Assembly (NCBI RefSeq): GCF_002892795.1
Contig: NZ_PJMC01000013.1
Span: 62,001 to 126,000, forward strand
Length of the DNA: 64,000 nucleotides
From: Arthrobacter sp. AFG20
Lineage (GTDB): Bacteria; Actinomycetota; Actinomycetes; Actinomycetales; Micrococcaceae
Reading direction: 5' to 3'
Made by a program: the position numbers and the translations under genes
Notes under the pieces: model-generated
The model's database searches: none
Seen by the model: only the letters and a program-made list of their open reading frames with translations
What the model was told of the DNA's origin: nothing
Shown here: one piece after another, positions 35,155 to 42,691 of the stretch
Layout of the letters: each line of letters opens with the position of its first letter
Position numbering within the stretch: the first letter of the stretch is position 1

Positions 35155-35898
35155 CTACTGGGCGGCGTCGAACCCCGCGAGCAGGCGCCGGGTGGCAGTC
35201 TGCATGTGTGACCGCATGGTCGCGGTGACGGCAGCGGGATCATGCGCTTCGAGGGCCGCGAAGATTTCGCGGTGTTCCTTCAGCGCCGCCGCCGCATGGC
35301 CTTCGTCGGTCAGCGCCCGGTCCACCCAGATGCGGAGCAGCGAGCGGATGCTTTGCAGCAGCTCGCGGAGCACCTGGTTGCCCGAACTGACGGCGATCTC
35401 CCGGTGGAACGCGGCGTCCGCCTCGACGAACGCGGCCAGGTCCTCGAGGTTGTCTTCCATGGTGAGCAGGTTGGCGCGCATGCGGTCCAGCGCCGCATTA
35501 TCGATGCGTTCAGCGGCCAGTTGCGCTGCCTGTACTTCGAGCCCACTTCTGAGCTCCACCAGCTCGCGGGTGCGGGGGGCGCCCAGCATGAGGCCCCAGC
35601 TCAGGGTGCGGGGCAACAGTTCCGAAATGCCGTCCCGCAGGTACGTTCCGGATCCCGGCCTAACGATCACGATGCCCAGTATCTCCAGGGCCGCCAAGGC
35701 TTCCCGGACGGCCGACCGGCCCACGCCGAGGGATGCAGCGAGCGTCCGTTCGGCAGGGAGCCTGGTGCCGGGCGCTATGTCTCCGCTGGTGAAGTAGGCC
35801 AGCAGGCGCTCCGCAACCTCGGATACCACCGACCCCTGTTCCATGGGGCCAAGGGCGGCGCTGATCTTGGCCACGGCGGCTGCGGAGTTATCAGGCAT
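35155..35898 (-). CDS. FadR-subfamily GntR regulator
   Basis: A 247-residue repressor. The winged-helix GDIAPGTRLPAERTLAASLGVGRSAVREALAALEILGIVIVRPGSGTYL is followed by an FCD ligand domain, whose metal/ligand residues are in AFVEADAAFHREIAVSSGN. ATG 35898 is preferred to a TTG two codons upstream. It is divergent from the MFS-lerK-derI-lerI-oiaC-apnO operon, and two copies of an operator-like motif lie between, so it is very likely the local repressor, responding to a pathway intermediate. Confidence 0.85.
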   Translation of the reverse strand: MPDNSAAAVAKISAALGPMEQGSVVSEVAERLLAYFTSGDIAPGTRLPAERTLAASLGVGRSAVREALAALEILGIVIVRPGSGTYLRDGISELLPRTLSWGLMLGAPRTRELVELRSGLEVQAAQLAAERIDNAALDRMRANLLTMEDNLEDLAAFVEADAAFHREIAVSSGNQVLRELLQSIRSLLRIWVDRALTDEGHAAAALKEHREIFAALEAHDPAAVTATMRSHMQTATRRLLAGFDAAQ

Positions 35899-35911
35899 CT
35901 TCAAAGGGTAG

Positions 35912-35981
35912 CAACCGGCTGACCAATTTCAGGGCCCGATGCCCGCGGTCAAAAGAAACACGTCAACCGGTTGACCAATTT
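35912..35981. promoter_or_regulatory. Twin operators for the FadR-type regulator
   Basis: CAACCGGCTGACCAATTT (35912-35929) and CAACCGGTTGACCAATTT (35964-35981) differ at one base and are 52 bp apart, about five turns. Each contains a partial palindrome around CCGG. The first is 14 bases from the regulator's start; the second overlaps the -35 of the operon promoter. Confidence 0.75.
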
Positions 35982-36000
35982 GCCTTGCCGGTCGTATGGT
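35971..36000 (+). promoter_or_regulatory. Promoter of the tetrulose/apionate operon
   Basis: TTGACC (35971-35976) and TATGGT (35995-36000) are 18 bases apart, leaving a leader of about 100 bases before the GTG at 36112. The -35 lies within operator 2, which explains how the repressor could act. Confidence 0.6.
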
Positions 36001-36111
36001 TGTCTCACAACGCGTAGCCAATGCCGGTCTCCAGCCGGCGGAGGGCATTGAGACAACCCCCACGCATCCAGCGCAGGACGCAGTCGGGGCTACCAACATC
36101 TAGGAGTCAAT

Positions 36112-37476
36112 GTGGACACCACACAATCGGTGGTCGAAAGATCTGCAATCAGGAAAGTGTCAATCCGGCTGGTGCCGTTCGTCGCTTTGATGTTCTTCAT
36201 CAACTACCTGGACCGCACGGCCATCTCCTTCGCCGGCCCCAACGGCATGAACACGGACCTGGCCCTCGGCGCGGCGCAGTTCGGCTTCGCTTCCGGCGTC
36301 TTCTTCATCGGCTACATCCTGCTCGAGGTCCCCAGCAACCTGGCCCTGCACAAGTTCGGCGCCCGGCGCTGGCTGGCCCGCATCATGGTCAGCTGGGGCA
36401 TCGTCTCGCTCCTGTTCACCTGGGTCGGCAACGTTGAGCAGCTCTATATCCTGCGCTTCATCCTCGGTGTTGCCGAGGCTGGCTTCTTTCCGGGCGCCAT
36501 CCTCTTCCTGAGCCTCTGGGTTCCGGCCCGGCACCGCAGCAAGATCCTTGCCCTCTTCTACCTGGCCCAGCCGCTGACCACCGTCATCGGTGCCCCGCTC
36601 GCCGGCCTTCTCATCCAGCAGCATGGCCTCTTTGGCCTCGCCGGCTGGCGGGTCATGTTCTTCGGCGTTGCCGTCCCCGCCATCATCATCGGCATCATTG
36701 CCTGGTTCTACCTCGCTGACTCCCCGGCCAAGGCCAAGTGGCTCACAGCCGAAGAGAAGACCTGGCTGACCGGTGCCCTGGAGAAGGAAAAGAAGGAAAC
36801 CGCCGCCAGCAACAAGCACGTCAGCGTCCGCACCGTCTTCGGCAACGGCCGCGTCTGGATGCTGTCCGCGATCTACTTCGGCTTCATCTACGGCCTCTAC
36901 GCCCTCGGTTTCTTCCTGCCCACCATCATCTCCGGCTTCGAAGGCATCTACGGCACCAAGTTCGATGTCTTCCAGAAGGGCCTCATCACCGCGATCCCGT
37001 ACCTGCCGGCAGCCTTCGCCCTGTACTTCTGGTCCAAGGACGCCACCAAGCGCGGCGTCAAGACCTGGCACATCGCCATCCCTGCCCTGGTGGGCGGCCT
37101 GAGCATCCCGCTGGCCCTGTTCGCCGGTTCCCCGGCAGCCACCATCGCCGTCATCACCATCACGGCCATGTCCATCTTCGCGGCACTGCCGAACTTCTGG
37201 ACCGTTCCCACCCAGTTCCTCACCGGTGCGGCTGCCGCGGCAGGCATCGCCCTGATCAACACGATGGGCAATCTGGCAGGCTTCAGCGCCGGCTACATCA
37301 CCGGCTGGCTCAAGGACTGGACCGGCGGCTACACCGTCCCGATGTTCGTCGTCGGCGGCTTCATGCTCCTGTCCTGCATCCTGATGGTCGCGCTGAGCCG
37401 CTCCGGCAAGGTCAGCGAGGGCATCGCCGCCGAGGCGCTGGACCCCGCGGGCGCCGGACACCACTCCGAGCCGTAA
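36112..37476 (+). CDS. MFS transporter of the anion:cation symporter family
   Basis: A 454-residue permease, 12 predicted segments. The N-terminus MFFINYLDRTAISFAGPNGM and ILLEVPSNLALHKFGARRWLARIMVSWG are the ACS-family signatures seen in hexuronate, tartrate and other sugar-acid carriers. Such a substrate class fits import of D-apionate or another branched sugar acid. Start is GTG. It is the first gene of the operon; a hairpin separates it from lerK. Confidence 0.88.
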   Translation: MDTTQSVVERSAIRKVSIRLVPFVALMFFINYLDRTAISFAGPNGMNTDLALGAAQFGFASGVFFIGYILLEVPSNLALHKFGARRWLARIMVSWGIVSLLFTWVGNVEQLYILRFILGVAEAGFFPGAILFLSLWVPARHRSKILALFYLAQPLTTVIGAPLAGLLIQQHGLFGLAGWRVMFFGVAVPAIIIGIIAWFYLADSPAKAKWLTAEEKTWLTGALEKEKKETAASNKHVSVRTVFGNGRVWMLSAIYFGFIYGLYALGFFLPTIISGFEGIYGTKFDVFQKGLITAIPYLPAAFALYFWSKDATKRGVKTWHIAIPALVGGLSIPLALFAGSPAATIAVITITAMSIFAALPNFWTVPTQFLTGAAAAAGIALINTMGNLAGFSAGYITGWLKDWTGGYTVPMFVVGGFMLLSCILMVALSRSGKVSEGIAAEALDPAGAGHHSEP

Positions 37477-37497
37477 CACCCGGACAGCCGTATGACC

Positions 37498-37530
37498 CGG
37501 GGGCGCCTCCCTTGCCCGGAGGCGCCCCCG
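37498..37530 (+). terminator. Intergenic hairpin between MFS and kinase genes
   Basis: CGGGGGCGCCTCC (37498-37510) pairs perfectly with GGAGGCGCCCCCG (37518-37530) around a seven-base loop. No T-run follows, so it is more likely an mRNA stabiliser or partial terminator inside the operon than its end. Confidence 0.6.
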
Positions 37531-37574
37531 CCCCACCCCCACGATTTCCACTGATAGGCCCAGGAGAAACCGCA

Positions 37575-39344
37575 ATGACCCGCTTGTTCAATGAACCCGC
37601 AGCGTTCGCTGATGAGATGATCGAGGGCTTTGTTGCCTCGCACGGCCGGTGGGTGCGGCGTGTTTCCGGCGGCGTGGCCCGCAGCACGAAGAGCACCCCG
37701 GACACGGTGGCACTGGTGATCGGCGGCGGTTCCGGGCACTATCCGGCGTTCGCCGGGCTGGTGGGCCAGGGCCTGGCCCACGGCGCCGCGATGGGCAACC
37801 TCTTCGCGTCCCCTTCGGCGCAGCAGGTCTACAGCGTGGCCAAGGCCGCCAACAACGGCGCAGGCGTCCTGCTGGGCTACGGCAATTACGCCGGCGACGT
37901 CCTGCACTTCACCCAGGCACAGGAGCGCCTCCGCCGTGAGGGCATCGACTGCCGCAGCATCGCCGTCACCGACGACGTCTCCTCCGCCCCGCTGGAGGAG
38001 CGCGCCAAGCGGCGCGGCATCGCCGGGGACCTGACGGTCTTCAAGGTCGCGGCCGCCGCTGCCGAGGCCGGCTACGGCATGGACGCCACGGTTGAAATCG
38101 CCGAACGCGCCAACGACCGCACCCGCTCCTTCGGCGTCGCGTTCACCGGCTGCACCCTTCCCGGGGCCGAGAATCCGCTGTTCACGGTCCCCGAGGGACG
38201 GATGGCCGTGGGCATGGGCATCCACGGCGAACCCGGCATCGGTGAAACCGGCATCCCGACGGCGGATGAGCTCGCCGAACTGCTCGTGGGCAAGCTGCTC
38301 ACGGAGGTTCCGGACGGCCTTCAGGCGCGGGGGTCACGCGTAGTGCCGATCCTCAACGGCCTGGGCAGCGTCAAGTACGAGGAACTGTTCGTGGTTTACC
38401 GCCGCGTTGCCCAGCTCCTCGCCGAGGCCGGCCTGGAAGCCGTTGATCCTCAGGTCGGCGAGCTCGTCACCAGCTTCGACATGGCGGGCACCTCGCTGAC
38501 CTTGTTCTGGCTGGACGAAGAACTTGAAACCCTCTGGAATGCACCCGCAGACGCGCCTGCCTTCCGCCGCGGTGCCGTCACGGCCGCTGCCCTCGACACT
38601 GCTGCCCTGGACGCCGAGGAACTGTCCGCGGAAGCAGAAGACGTGGTGATCCCGGAAGCGACGGACGAGTCGCGTGCAGCTGCGGTCCGCGTCCTTGCCG
38701 CCCTCTCCGCCGCCAAGGACGTAGTCGACGCCAACGTCGAGGAACTGGGCCGTATCGATGCGATCGCCGGCGACGGCGACCACGGCATCGGCATGGAGCG
38801 CGGTGTCCGGGCCGCGGTCGAGGCTGCAGCGGACGCCGTCGAACGCGGTGCCGGCGCGGCCAGCACCCTGCACCTGGCCGCCGACGCCTGGTCCGACCGG
38901 GCCGGCGGTACCTCCGGTGCGCTCTGGGGCATGGCCCTGCGGGCAGTCGGGGACGCGATCGGGGACAGCAGCACGCCCGACGCCGGCGCTGTCGCTGCCG
39001 GAGTGGCGGAGGCCGCCGCCTCGATCATGGGCTTTGGCAAGGCCAAGGTGGGAGACAAGACCCTCGTGGACGTGCTGGTTCCGTTCCGCGACGCCCTGGC
39101 CGCCGCCGTCGGCTCCGGGCAGTCCCTCACGGACGCTTGGGGCGCGGCAGCCGCCGTGGCCCAGCAGGCCGCCGAGGAAACCGCCAACCTGCTGCCCCTC
39201 ATGGGCAGGGCGCGCCCGCACGCCGAGAAGAGCCTCGGCACCCCGGACGCGGGCGCCGTATCCATGGCCCTGATCGTCCGCGCAATCCACAACACCTTCG
39301 CCGAGGCGAAAGCTGCAGCAACCACCACTAAGGAGAACGCATGA
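37575..39344 (+). CDS. lerK: DhaK-DhaL type kinase, probable L-erythrulose kinase
   Basis: A 589-residue fused kinase. The DhaK half (to about 330) has [10 protein letters not shown] and the substrate-binding histidine in [11 protein letters not shown]. The DhaL half (from about 370) has [15 protein letters not shown], the ATP/metal site, and [12 protein letters not shown]. Homologues phosphorylate dihydroxyacetone or erythrulose. In M. smegmatis tetritol pathways such kinases are LerK/DerK, and the neighbours here (RpiB-like and TPI-like) are their pathway partners. The specific substrate is inferred. ATG 37575 has AGGAGA upstream. Confidence 0.78.
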   Translation: MTRLFNEPAAFADEMIEGFVASHGRWVRRVSGGVARSTKSTPDTVALVIGGGSGHYPAFAGLVGQGLAHGAAMGNLFASPSAQQVYSVAKAANNGAGVLLGYGNYAGDVLHFTQAQERLRREGIDCRSIAVTDDVSSAPLEERAKRRGIAGDLTVFKVAAAAAEAGYGMDATVEIAERANDRTRSFGVAFTGCTLPGAENPLFTVPEGRMAVGMGIHGEPGIGETGIPTADELAELLVGKLLTEVPDGLQARGSRVVPILNGLGSVKYEELFVVYRRVAQLLAEAGLEAVDPQVGELVTSFDMAGTSLTLFWLDEELETLWNAPADAPAFRRGAVTAAALDTAALDAEELSAEAEDVVIPEATDESRAAAVRVLAALSAAKDVVDANVEELGRIDAIAGDGDHGIGMERGVRAAVEAAADAVERGAGAASTLHLAADAWSDRAGGTSGALWGMALRAVGDAIGDSSTPDAGAVAAGVAEAAASIMGFGKAKVGDKTLVDVLVPFRDALAAAVGSGQSLTDAWGAAAAVAQQAAEETANLLPLMGRARPHAEKSLGTPDAGAVSMALIVRAIHNTFAEAKAAATTTKENA

Positions 39345-39811
39345 GCGCCAAACTGCGCCTGATCGTCGGTTCCGACGACGCCGGATTCGAGTACAAGGAA
39401 GCCCTGAAGGCGGACCTGGAAGCCAGTGAACTGGTCGAGTCGGTGCAGGACGTCGGAGTGGACGCCACCAGCCACACGCCATACCCGTCCGTGGCCATCG
39501 CCGCCGCCGAACTCATCGCCGCCGGCAAGGCCGACCGCGCCCTGCTGGTCTGCGGCACGGGCCTGGGCGTGGCGATCGCCGCGAACAAGGTCCCCGGCGT
39601 CCGCGCCGTCACCGCGCACGACTCCTTCTCCGTTGAACGCTCCATCCTGTCCAACAACGCCCAGGTCCTCACCTTCGGCCAGCGCGTCGTGGGCCTGGAA
39701 CTCGCCCGCCGCCTCGCCAAGGAATGGCTGACCTACACCTTTGACGAGTCCTCGGCCTCCGCCGAGAAAGTCACCCTGATTAAGGACTACGAAGGTGTCA
39801 CTTCCTGCTAA
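39341..39811 (+). CDS. derI: RpiB/LacAB-type isomerase, probable D-erythrulose-4-phosphate isomerase
   Basis: A 156-residue isomerase. The general base is C71 in the [13 protein letters not shown] loop, and [10 protein letters not shown] is the RpiB N-terminus. RpiB makes ribose-5-P from ribulose-5-P; paralogues in tetrulose pathways (DerI, EryI) convert D-erythrulose-4-P to D-erythrose-4-P. The neighbours favour the latter. ATG overlaps the kinase stop (ATGA). Confidence 0.8.
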   Translation: MSAKLRLIVGSDDAGFEYKEALKADLEASELVESVQDVGVDATSHTPYPSVAIAAAELIAAGKADRALLVCGTGLGVAIAANKVPGVRAVTAHDSFSVERSILSNNAQVLTFGQRVVGLELARRLAKEWLTYTFDESSASAEKVTLIKDYEGVTSC

Positions 39812-40646
39812 CCCCTCCGCCGCCGGCGGCACTGCGCAGCCAAAGGCGATCATCGGCGTCAGCCTGAAGATGTACTTCGGCTACGAGCGCACCCTGGACT
39901 GGTGCCGGGACGTGGCCGCGATCGCCTCGGCCCACCCTGCCGTCCGCAGCGGCGACATTGAACTGTTCGCACTGCCGGCCCATCCGGTGCTGCCCGAGTG
40001 CGCGCGGATCCTGTCCGCCGCCGGTGCGGCCGCCGGTGCCCAGGACATGTTCTGGGAGGACGAGGGCGCCTTCACCGGCGAGGTCAGCGGCAAGATGGTG
40101 GCCGAAACCGGCGGCCGGTACGCCGAGGTTGGCCACGCCGAACGGCGCCGCATCTTCGGCGAGGACGACGACGTGGTCGGACTGAAGGCCGCTGCCGCCT
40201 ACCGCAACGGCCTCACCCCGGTGCTGTGCGTGGGCGAACCCGACAGCGGCACCGCGGCGGACGCCATCAAGCACTGCATCCGTGAAATCGACGGCGTCCT
40301 GAACCGGGCCGGAAGCCTCGGCAGCACCGGGCGCACCATCGTGGCCTACGAGCCACAGTGGGCCATCGGGGCAGCCGAACCGGCCACGCCGGAGTTCATC
40401 AGCGAAGTCATCACCGGACTGGACGCCCACCTCCGCAGCCGCGCGGGCCAGGAAGACAGCCGGGTCATCTACGGCGGCAGCGCCGGCCCCGGCCTCATCA
40501 GCCAGCTCGGCCCCGCCGTCAGCGGACTGTTCCTGGGCCGCTTCGCCCACAACCCGTCCGCGGTGCGGGACATCCTGGACGAGGCCGCAGCGCGTCTTGG
40601 ACTCACGGAACCCGGCCCGCTGGAACCCGTTGGGGGCCGGGCATGA
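39795..40646 (+). CDS. lerI: Triose-phosphate-isomerase-like L-erythrulose-1-phosphate isomerase
   Basis: A 283-residue TIM barrel of the TpiA family. The lysine is in GVSLKMYFG, the His in [12 protein letters not shown], the catalytic Glu in AYEPQWAIG, and the phosphate loop is YGGSAGPG. The VSLKMYF variant (instead of GNWKMN) marks the LerI/EryH branch, which converts L-erythrulose-1-P to D-erythrulose-4-P. The GTG start overlaps derI by 17 bases. Confidence 0.8.
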   Translation: MSLPANPSAAGGTAQPKAIIGVSLKMYFGYERTLDWCRDVAAIASAHPAVRSGDIELFALPAHPVLPECARILSAAGAAAGAQDMFWEDEGAFTGEVSGKMVAETGGRYAEVGHAERRRIFGEDDDVVGLKAAAAYRNGLTPVLCVGEPDSGTAADAIKHCIREIDGVLNRAGSLGSTGRTIVAYEPQWAIGAAEPATPEFISEVITGLDAHLRSRAGQEDSRVIYGGSAGPGLISQLGPAVSGLFLGRFAHNPSAVRDILDEAAARLGLTEPGPLEPVGGRA

Positions 40647-41461
40647 GCGCCACGGCTGGCCAGGGTTCAAGGATTGGCCTGAGCAGCTACGCCTTCTTCT
40701 GGCAGCTTTCGGACCGGGTTTCCCGTCCGCTGAGCATCCACGAGGCGCTCGAGCGGACCGCGGCGCTGGGTGTGGACCTGTTCCAGATCTGCGACTACGC
40801 GCCGCTGGAAACCATGACCGACGACGACCTGCGGGCCGTGCGGGCCACCGCGGACTCGCTCGGGATCAGCCTGGAGCTGGGCACCAAGGGCATCCGGCCG
40901 GAGCACCTGCGCCGGTTCCTGCACATCGCCAAGATCCTGGGTGCGCCGCTGCTGCGGACCATGTTCAACGTCCCGGGCCACACCCCGACGGCGGATGAGG
41001 CCGTGGAGATCTTCAGCGAGGTCCTGCCCGAGTTCAAGGCGGCCGGGGTGCGGATCGCGGTGGAGACCTATGAGCAGGTGCCCACGTCCCGGATCCTGGA
41101 GGTCGTGGAGCGCGTCGGAAGCCTGTACCTGGGCGTGTGCAGTGACCCGGCCAACACCGTGGCGGCCCTGGAGCCGCCGCGTGAGGTGATTGACGCCGTC
41201 GCACCCCATGTCCTGAACATGCACATCAAAGACTTTGCGTTCAGCCGCAAGGAGGGGTGGGTCGGGTTCACATACTCCGGCGCGCCGCTCGGCGAAGGCC
41301 TTCTGGACTACGACTACATGGCCCGGAAACTTCAGCCCAAAGAAAGAAACATCAATCAGATCGTCGAACACTGGCTGCCGTGGCAGGACTCCGAGGACGA
41401 AACCATCCGCCTCGAAAACCAGTGGACCCAGCAAAGCCTCGATTTCCTAAGGAGCAAATGA
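40643..41461 (+). CDS. oiaC: Xylose-isomerase-like TIM-barrel enzyme, probable 3-oxo-isoapionate decarboxylase
   Basis: A 272-residue protein of the AP-endonuclease-2/sugar phosphate isomerase-epimerase fold. Likely metal ligands are the Glu in VRIAVETYEQ, Asp in VCSDPANT, His in LNMHIKDF and Glu in GEGLLDYD. In D-apionate pathways this fold supplies OiaC, which releases CO2 from 3-oxo-isoapionate to leave L-erythrulose, the substrate of LerK. The match is by fold plus complete context, not by a unique motif. An epimerase of unknown substrate is the alternative. ATGA overlap with lerI. Confidence 0.65.
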   Translation: MSATAGQGSRIGLSSYAFFWQLSDRVSRPLSIHEALERTAALGVDLFQICDYAPLETMTDDDLRAVRATADSLGISLELGTKGIRPEHLRRFLHIAKILGAPLLRTMFNVPGHTPTADEAVEIFSEVLPEFKAAGVRIAVETYEQVPTSRILEVVERVGSLYLGVCSDPANTVAALEPPREVIDAVAPHVLNMHIKDFAFSRKEGWVGFTYSGAPLGEGLLDYDYMARKLQPKERNINQIVEHWLPWQDSEDETIRLENQWTQQSLDFLRSK

Positions 41462-41462
41462 A

Positions 41463-42323
41463 ATGTCTGCAGAACAGTTGACCGTCGCCGTTATCGGAGC
41501 CGGAGGCAAGATGGGGATGCGCGTTTCCCGCAACCTCCAGAAGTCCAGCCACACCGTGTTCTACTCCGAGAACTCACCGGCCGGCCAGGACCGCGTCCGC
41601 GCCGAAGGCCGTGAAATCACCGCCACCGACGAGGCCGTCAAGGGCGCCGACGTCGTGATCCTCGCCGTTCCGGACACCGTCCTGGGCGTCGTGTCCGAAG
41701 GCGTCGTCCCGCAGATGAAGGCCGGCGCCATCCTCCTCACGCTCGACCCGGCCGCCGCCTACGCCGGCCTGCTCGCCCAGCGCGAGGACGTCGTCCAGGC
41801 CGTGGCCCACCCCTGCCACCCGTCCGTGTTCCTGGAGCGCACCACCCAGGAGGAATGGGCCGATACCTTCGGCGGCGAGGGCGCCCCCCAGAACGTCGTC
41901 GCCGCGATCGACGAGGACGCCACTGAGGCCGCCCGCGCCGCCGCCGAGGCGACCGTCAAGGTCATCTACGCCCCCGTGATCGACGTCCACTGGGTCACCG
42001 TGAAGCAGCTCGCCATCCTCGAGCCCACCCTCGTGGAGACCGTTGCCTGCATGATCGGCACCCTGCTCAACGAGGCGCTGCACGAGACCGTCCACACCGC
42101 CGGTGTGCCCGAGGAAGCTGCCAAGGCCATGCTGTTCGGCCACGTGCAGATCGCCCTCACCAACGCCCTGCGCGGCTCCAACCCGTTCTCCGAGGCCTGC
42201 GAAATCGCCATCCAGTACGGCAAGGACACCATCATCAAGGACGACTGGAAGAAGATCTTCGACGACTCCGAGCTCGACAGCGTTATCGCCAAGATGCTGA
42301 AGCTGGACGCCGTCAAGCGCTAA
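41463..42323 (+). CDS. apnO: PGDH_C-type NAD-dependent dehydrogenase, probable D-apionate oxidoisomerase
   Basis: A 286-residue protein. The Rossmann motif is VIGAGGKMGMRVSRNL, and the C-terminal half (from about 130) has the all-helical PGDH_C domain. The conserved HPCHPSVF and the W in DVHWVTVKQLAILEPTLVETVACMIGTLLNEALHETV are noted. ApnO of this family oxidises and rearranges D-apionate to 3-oxo-isoapionate. The gene sits one base after the oiaC stop and is the last in the operon, ahead of a strong terminator. The assignment rests on family and context; a 6-phosphogluconate-type dehydrogenase for another sugar acid is possible. Confidence 0.65.
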   Translation: MSAEQLTVAVIGAGGKMGMRVSRNLQKSSHTVFYSENSPAGQDRVRAEGREITATDEAVKGADVVILAVPDTVLGVVSEGVVPQMKAGAILLTLDPAAAYAGLLAQREDVVQAVAHPCHPSVFLERTTQEEWADTFGGEGAPQNVVAAIDEDATEAARAAAEATVKVIYAPVIDVHWVTVKQLAILEPTLVETVACMIGTLLNEALHETVHTAGVPEEAAKAMLFGHVQIALTNALRGSNPFSEACEIAIQYGKDTIIKDDWKKIFDDSELDSVIAKMLKLDAVKR

Positions 42324-42348
42324 AACTGCCAGCCGGCAAACCGGCTTA

Positions 42349-42382
42349 GGCAATGGATCCATCCCCGGATGGATCCATTGCC
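42349..42382 (+). terminator. Terminator of the tetrulose/apionate operon
   Basis: GGCAATGGATCCATCC (42349-42364) and GGATGGATCCATTGCC (42367-42382) pair perfectly over 16 bp with a two-base loop, 25 bases after the apnO stop. The following ATTTAAG gives a short T-run. The remaining 300 bases up to the SulP gene hold no gene that I can see, only a small GCCCC-tatc-GGGGC hairpin at 42633-42646. Confidence 0.75.
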
Positions 42383-42691
42383 ATTTAAGCGCTGCCGCCA
42401 AAGATTTCCGGCATGTTAAATCTTTGCCGGCTGATCCGCCGTCGGGCATGTCCGGCCCCAATGTGACTTGAACGGCGACCCGTTTTCCTGCCCGGCCGGG
42501 ACCCCTTGCGGCATGGGGGACCACCCCTGGCAAAGCAGCACGGCCTTTATGCAAACGAATGGATTAGTGCCCTAGTTTTCGCATTATGACCCACCTGACC
42601 TCGTGTTTCTTCTCACGGGCCGTATCCTTGCGGCCCCTATCGGGGCGTCAATAGCGTGGATAAGGACCCTTCGAACGAGCTAAGGACTTAT

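Noticed and set aside
36738..37574. N-terminal extension of the LerK frame into the MFS gene
   Set aside because: The extension is a shadow of the MFS gene; the kinase fold begins at ATG 37575 with a ribosome site.
36160..37575. A 471-codon minus-strand frame opposite the MFS gene
   Set aside because: Translation is Gly/Asp/Glu-rich with no hydrophobic core; shadow of the transporter.
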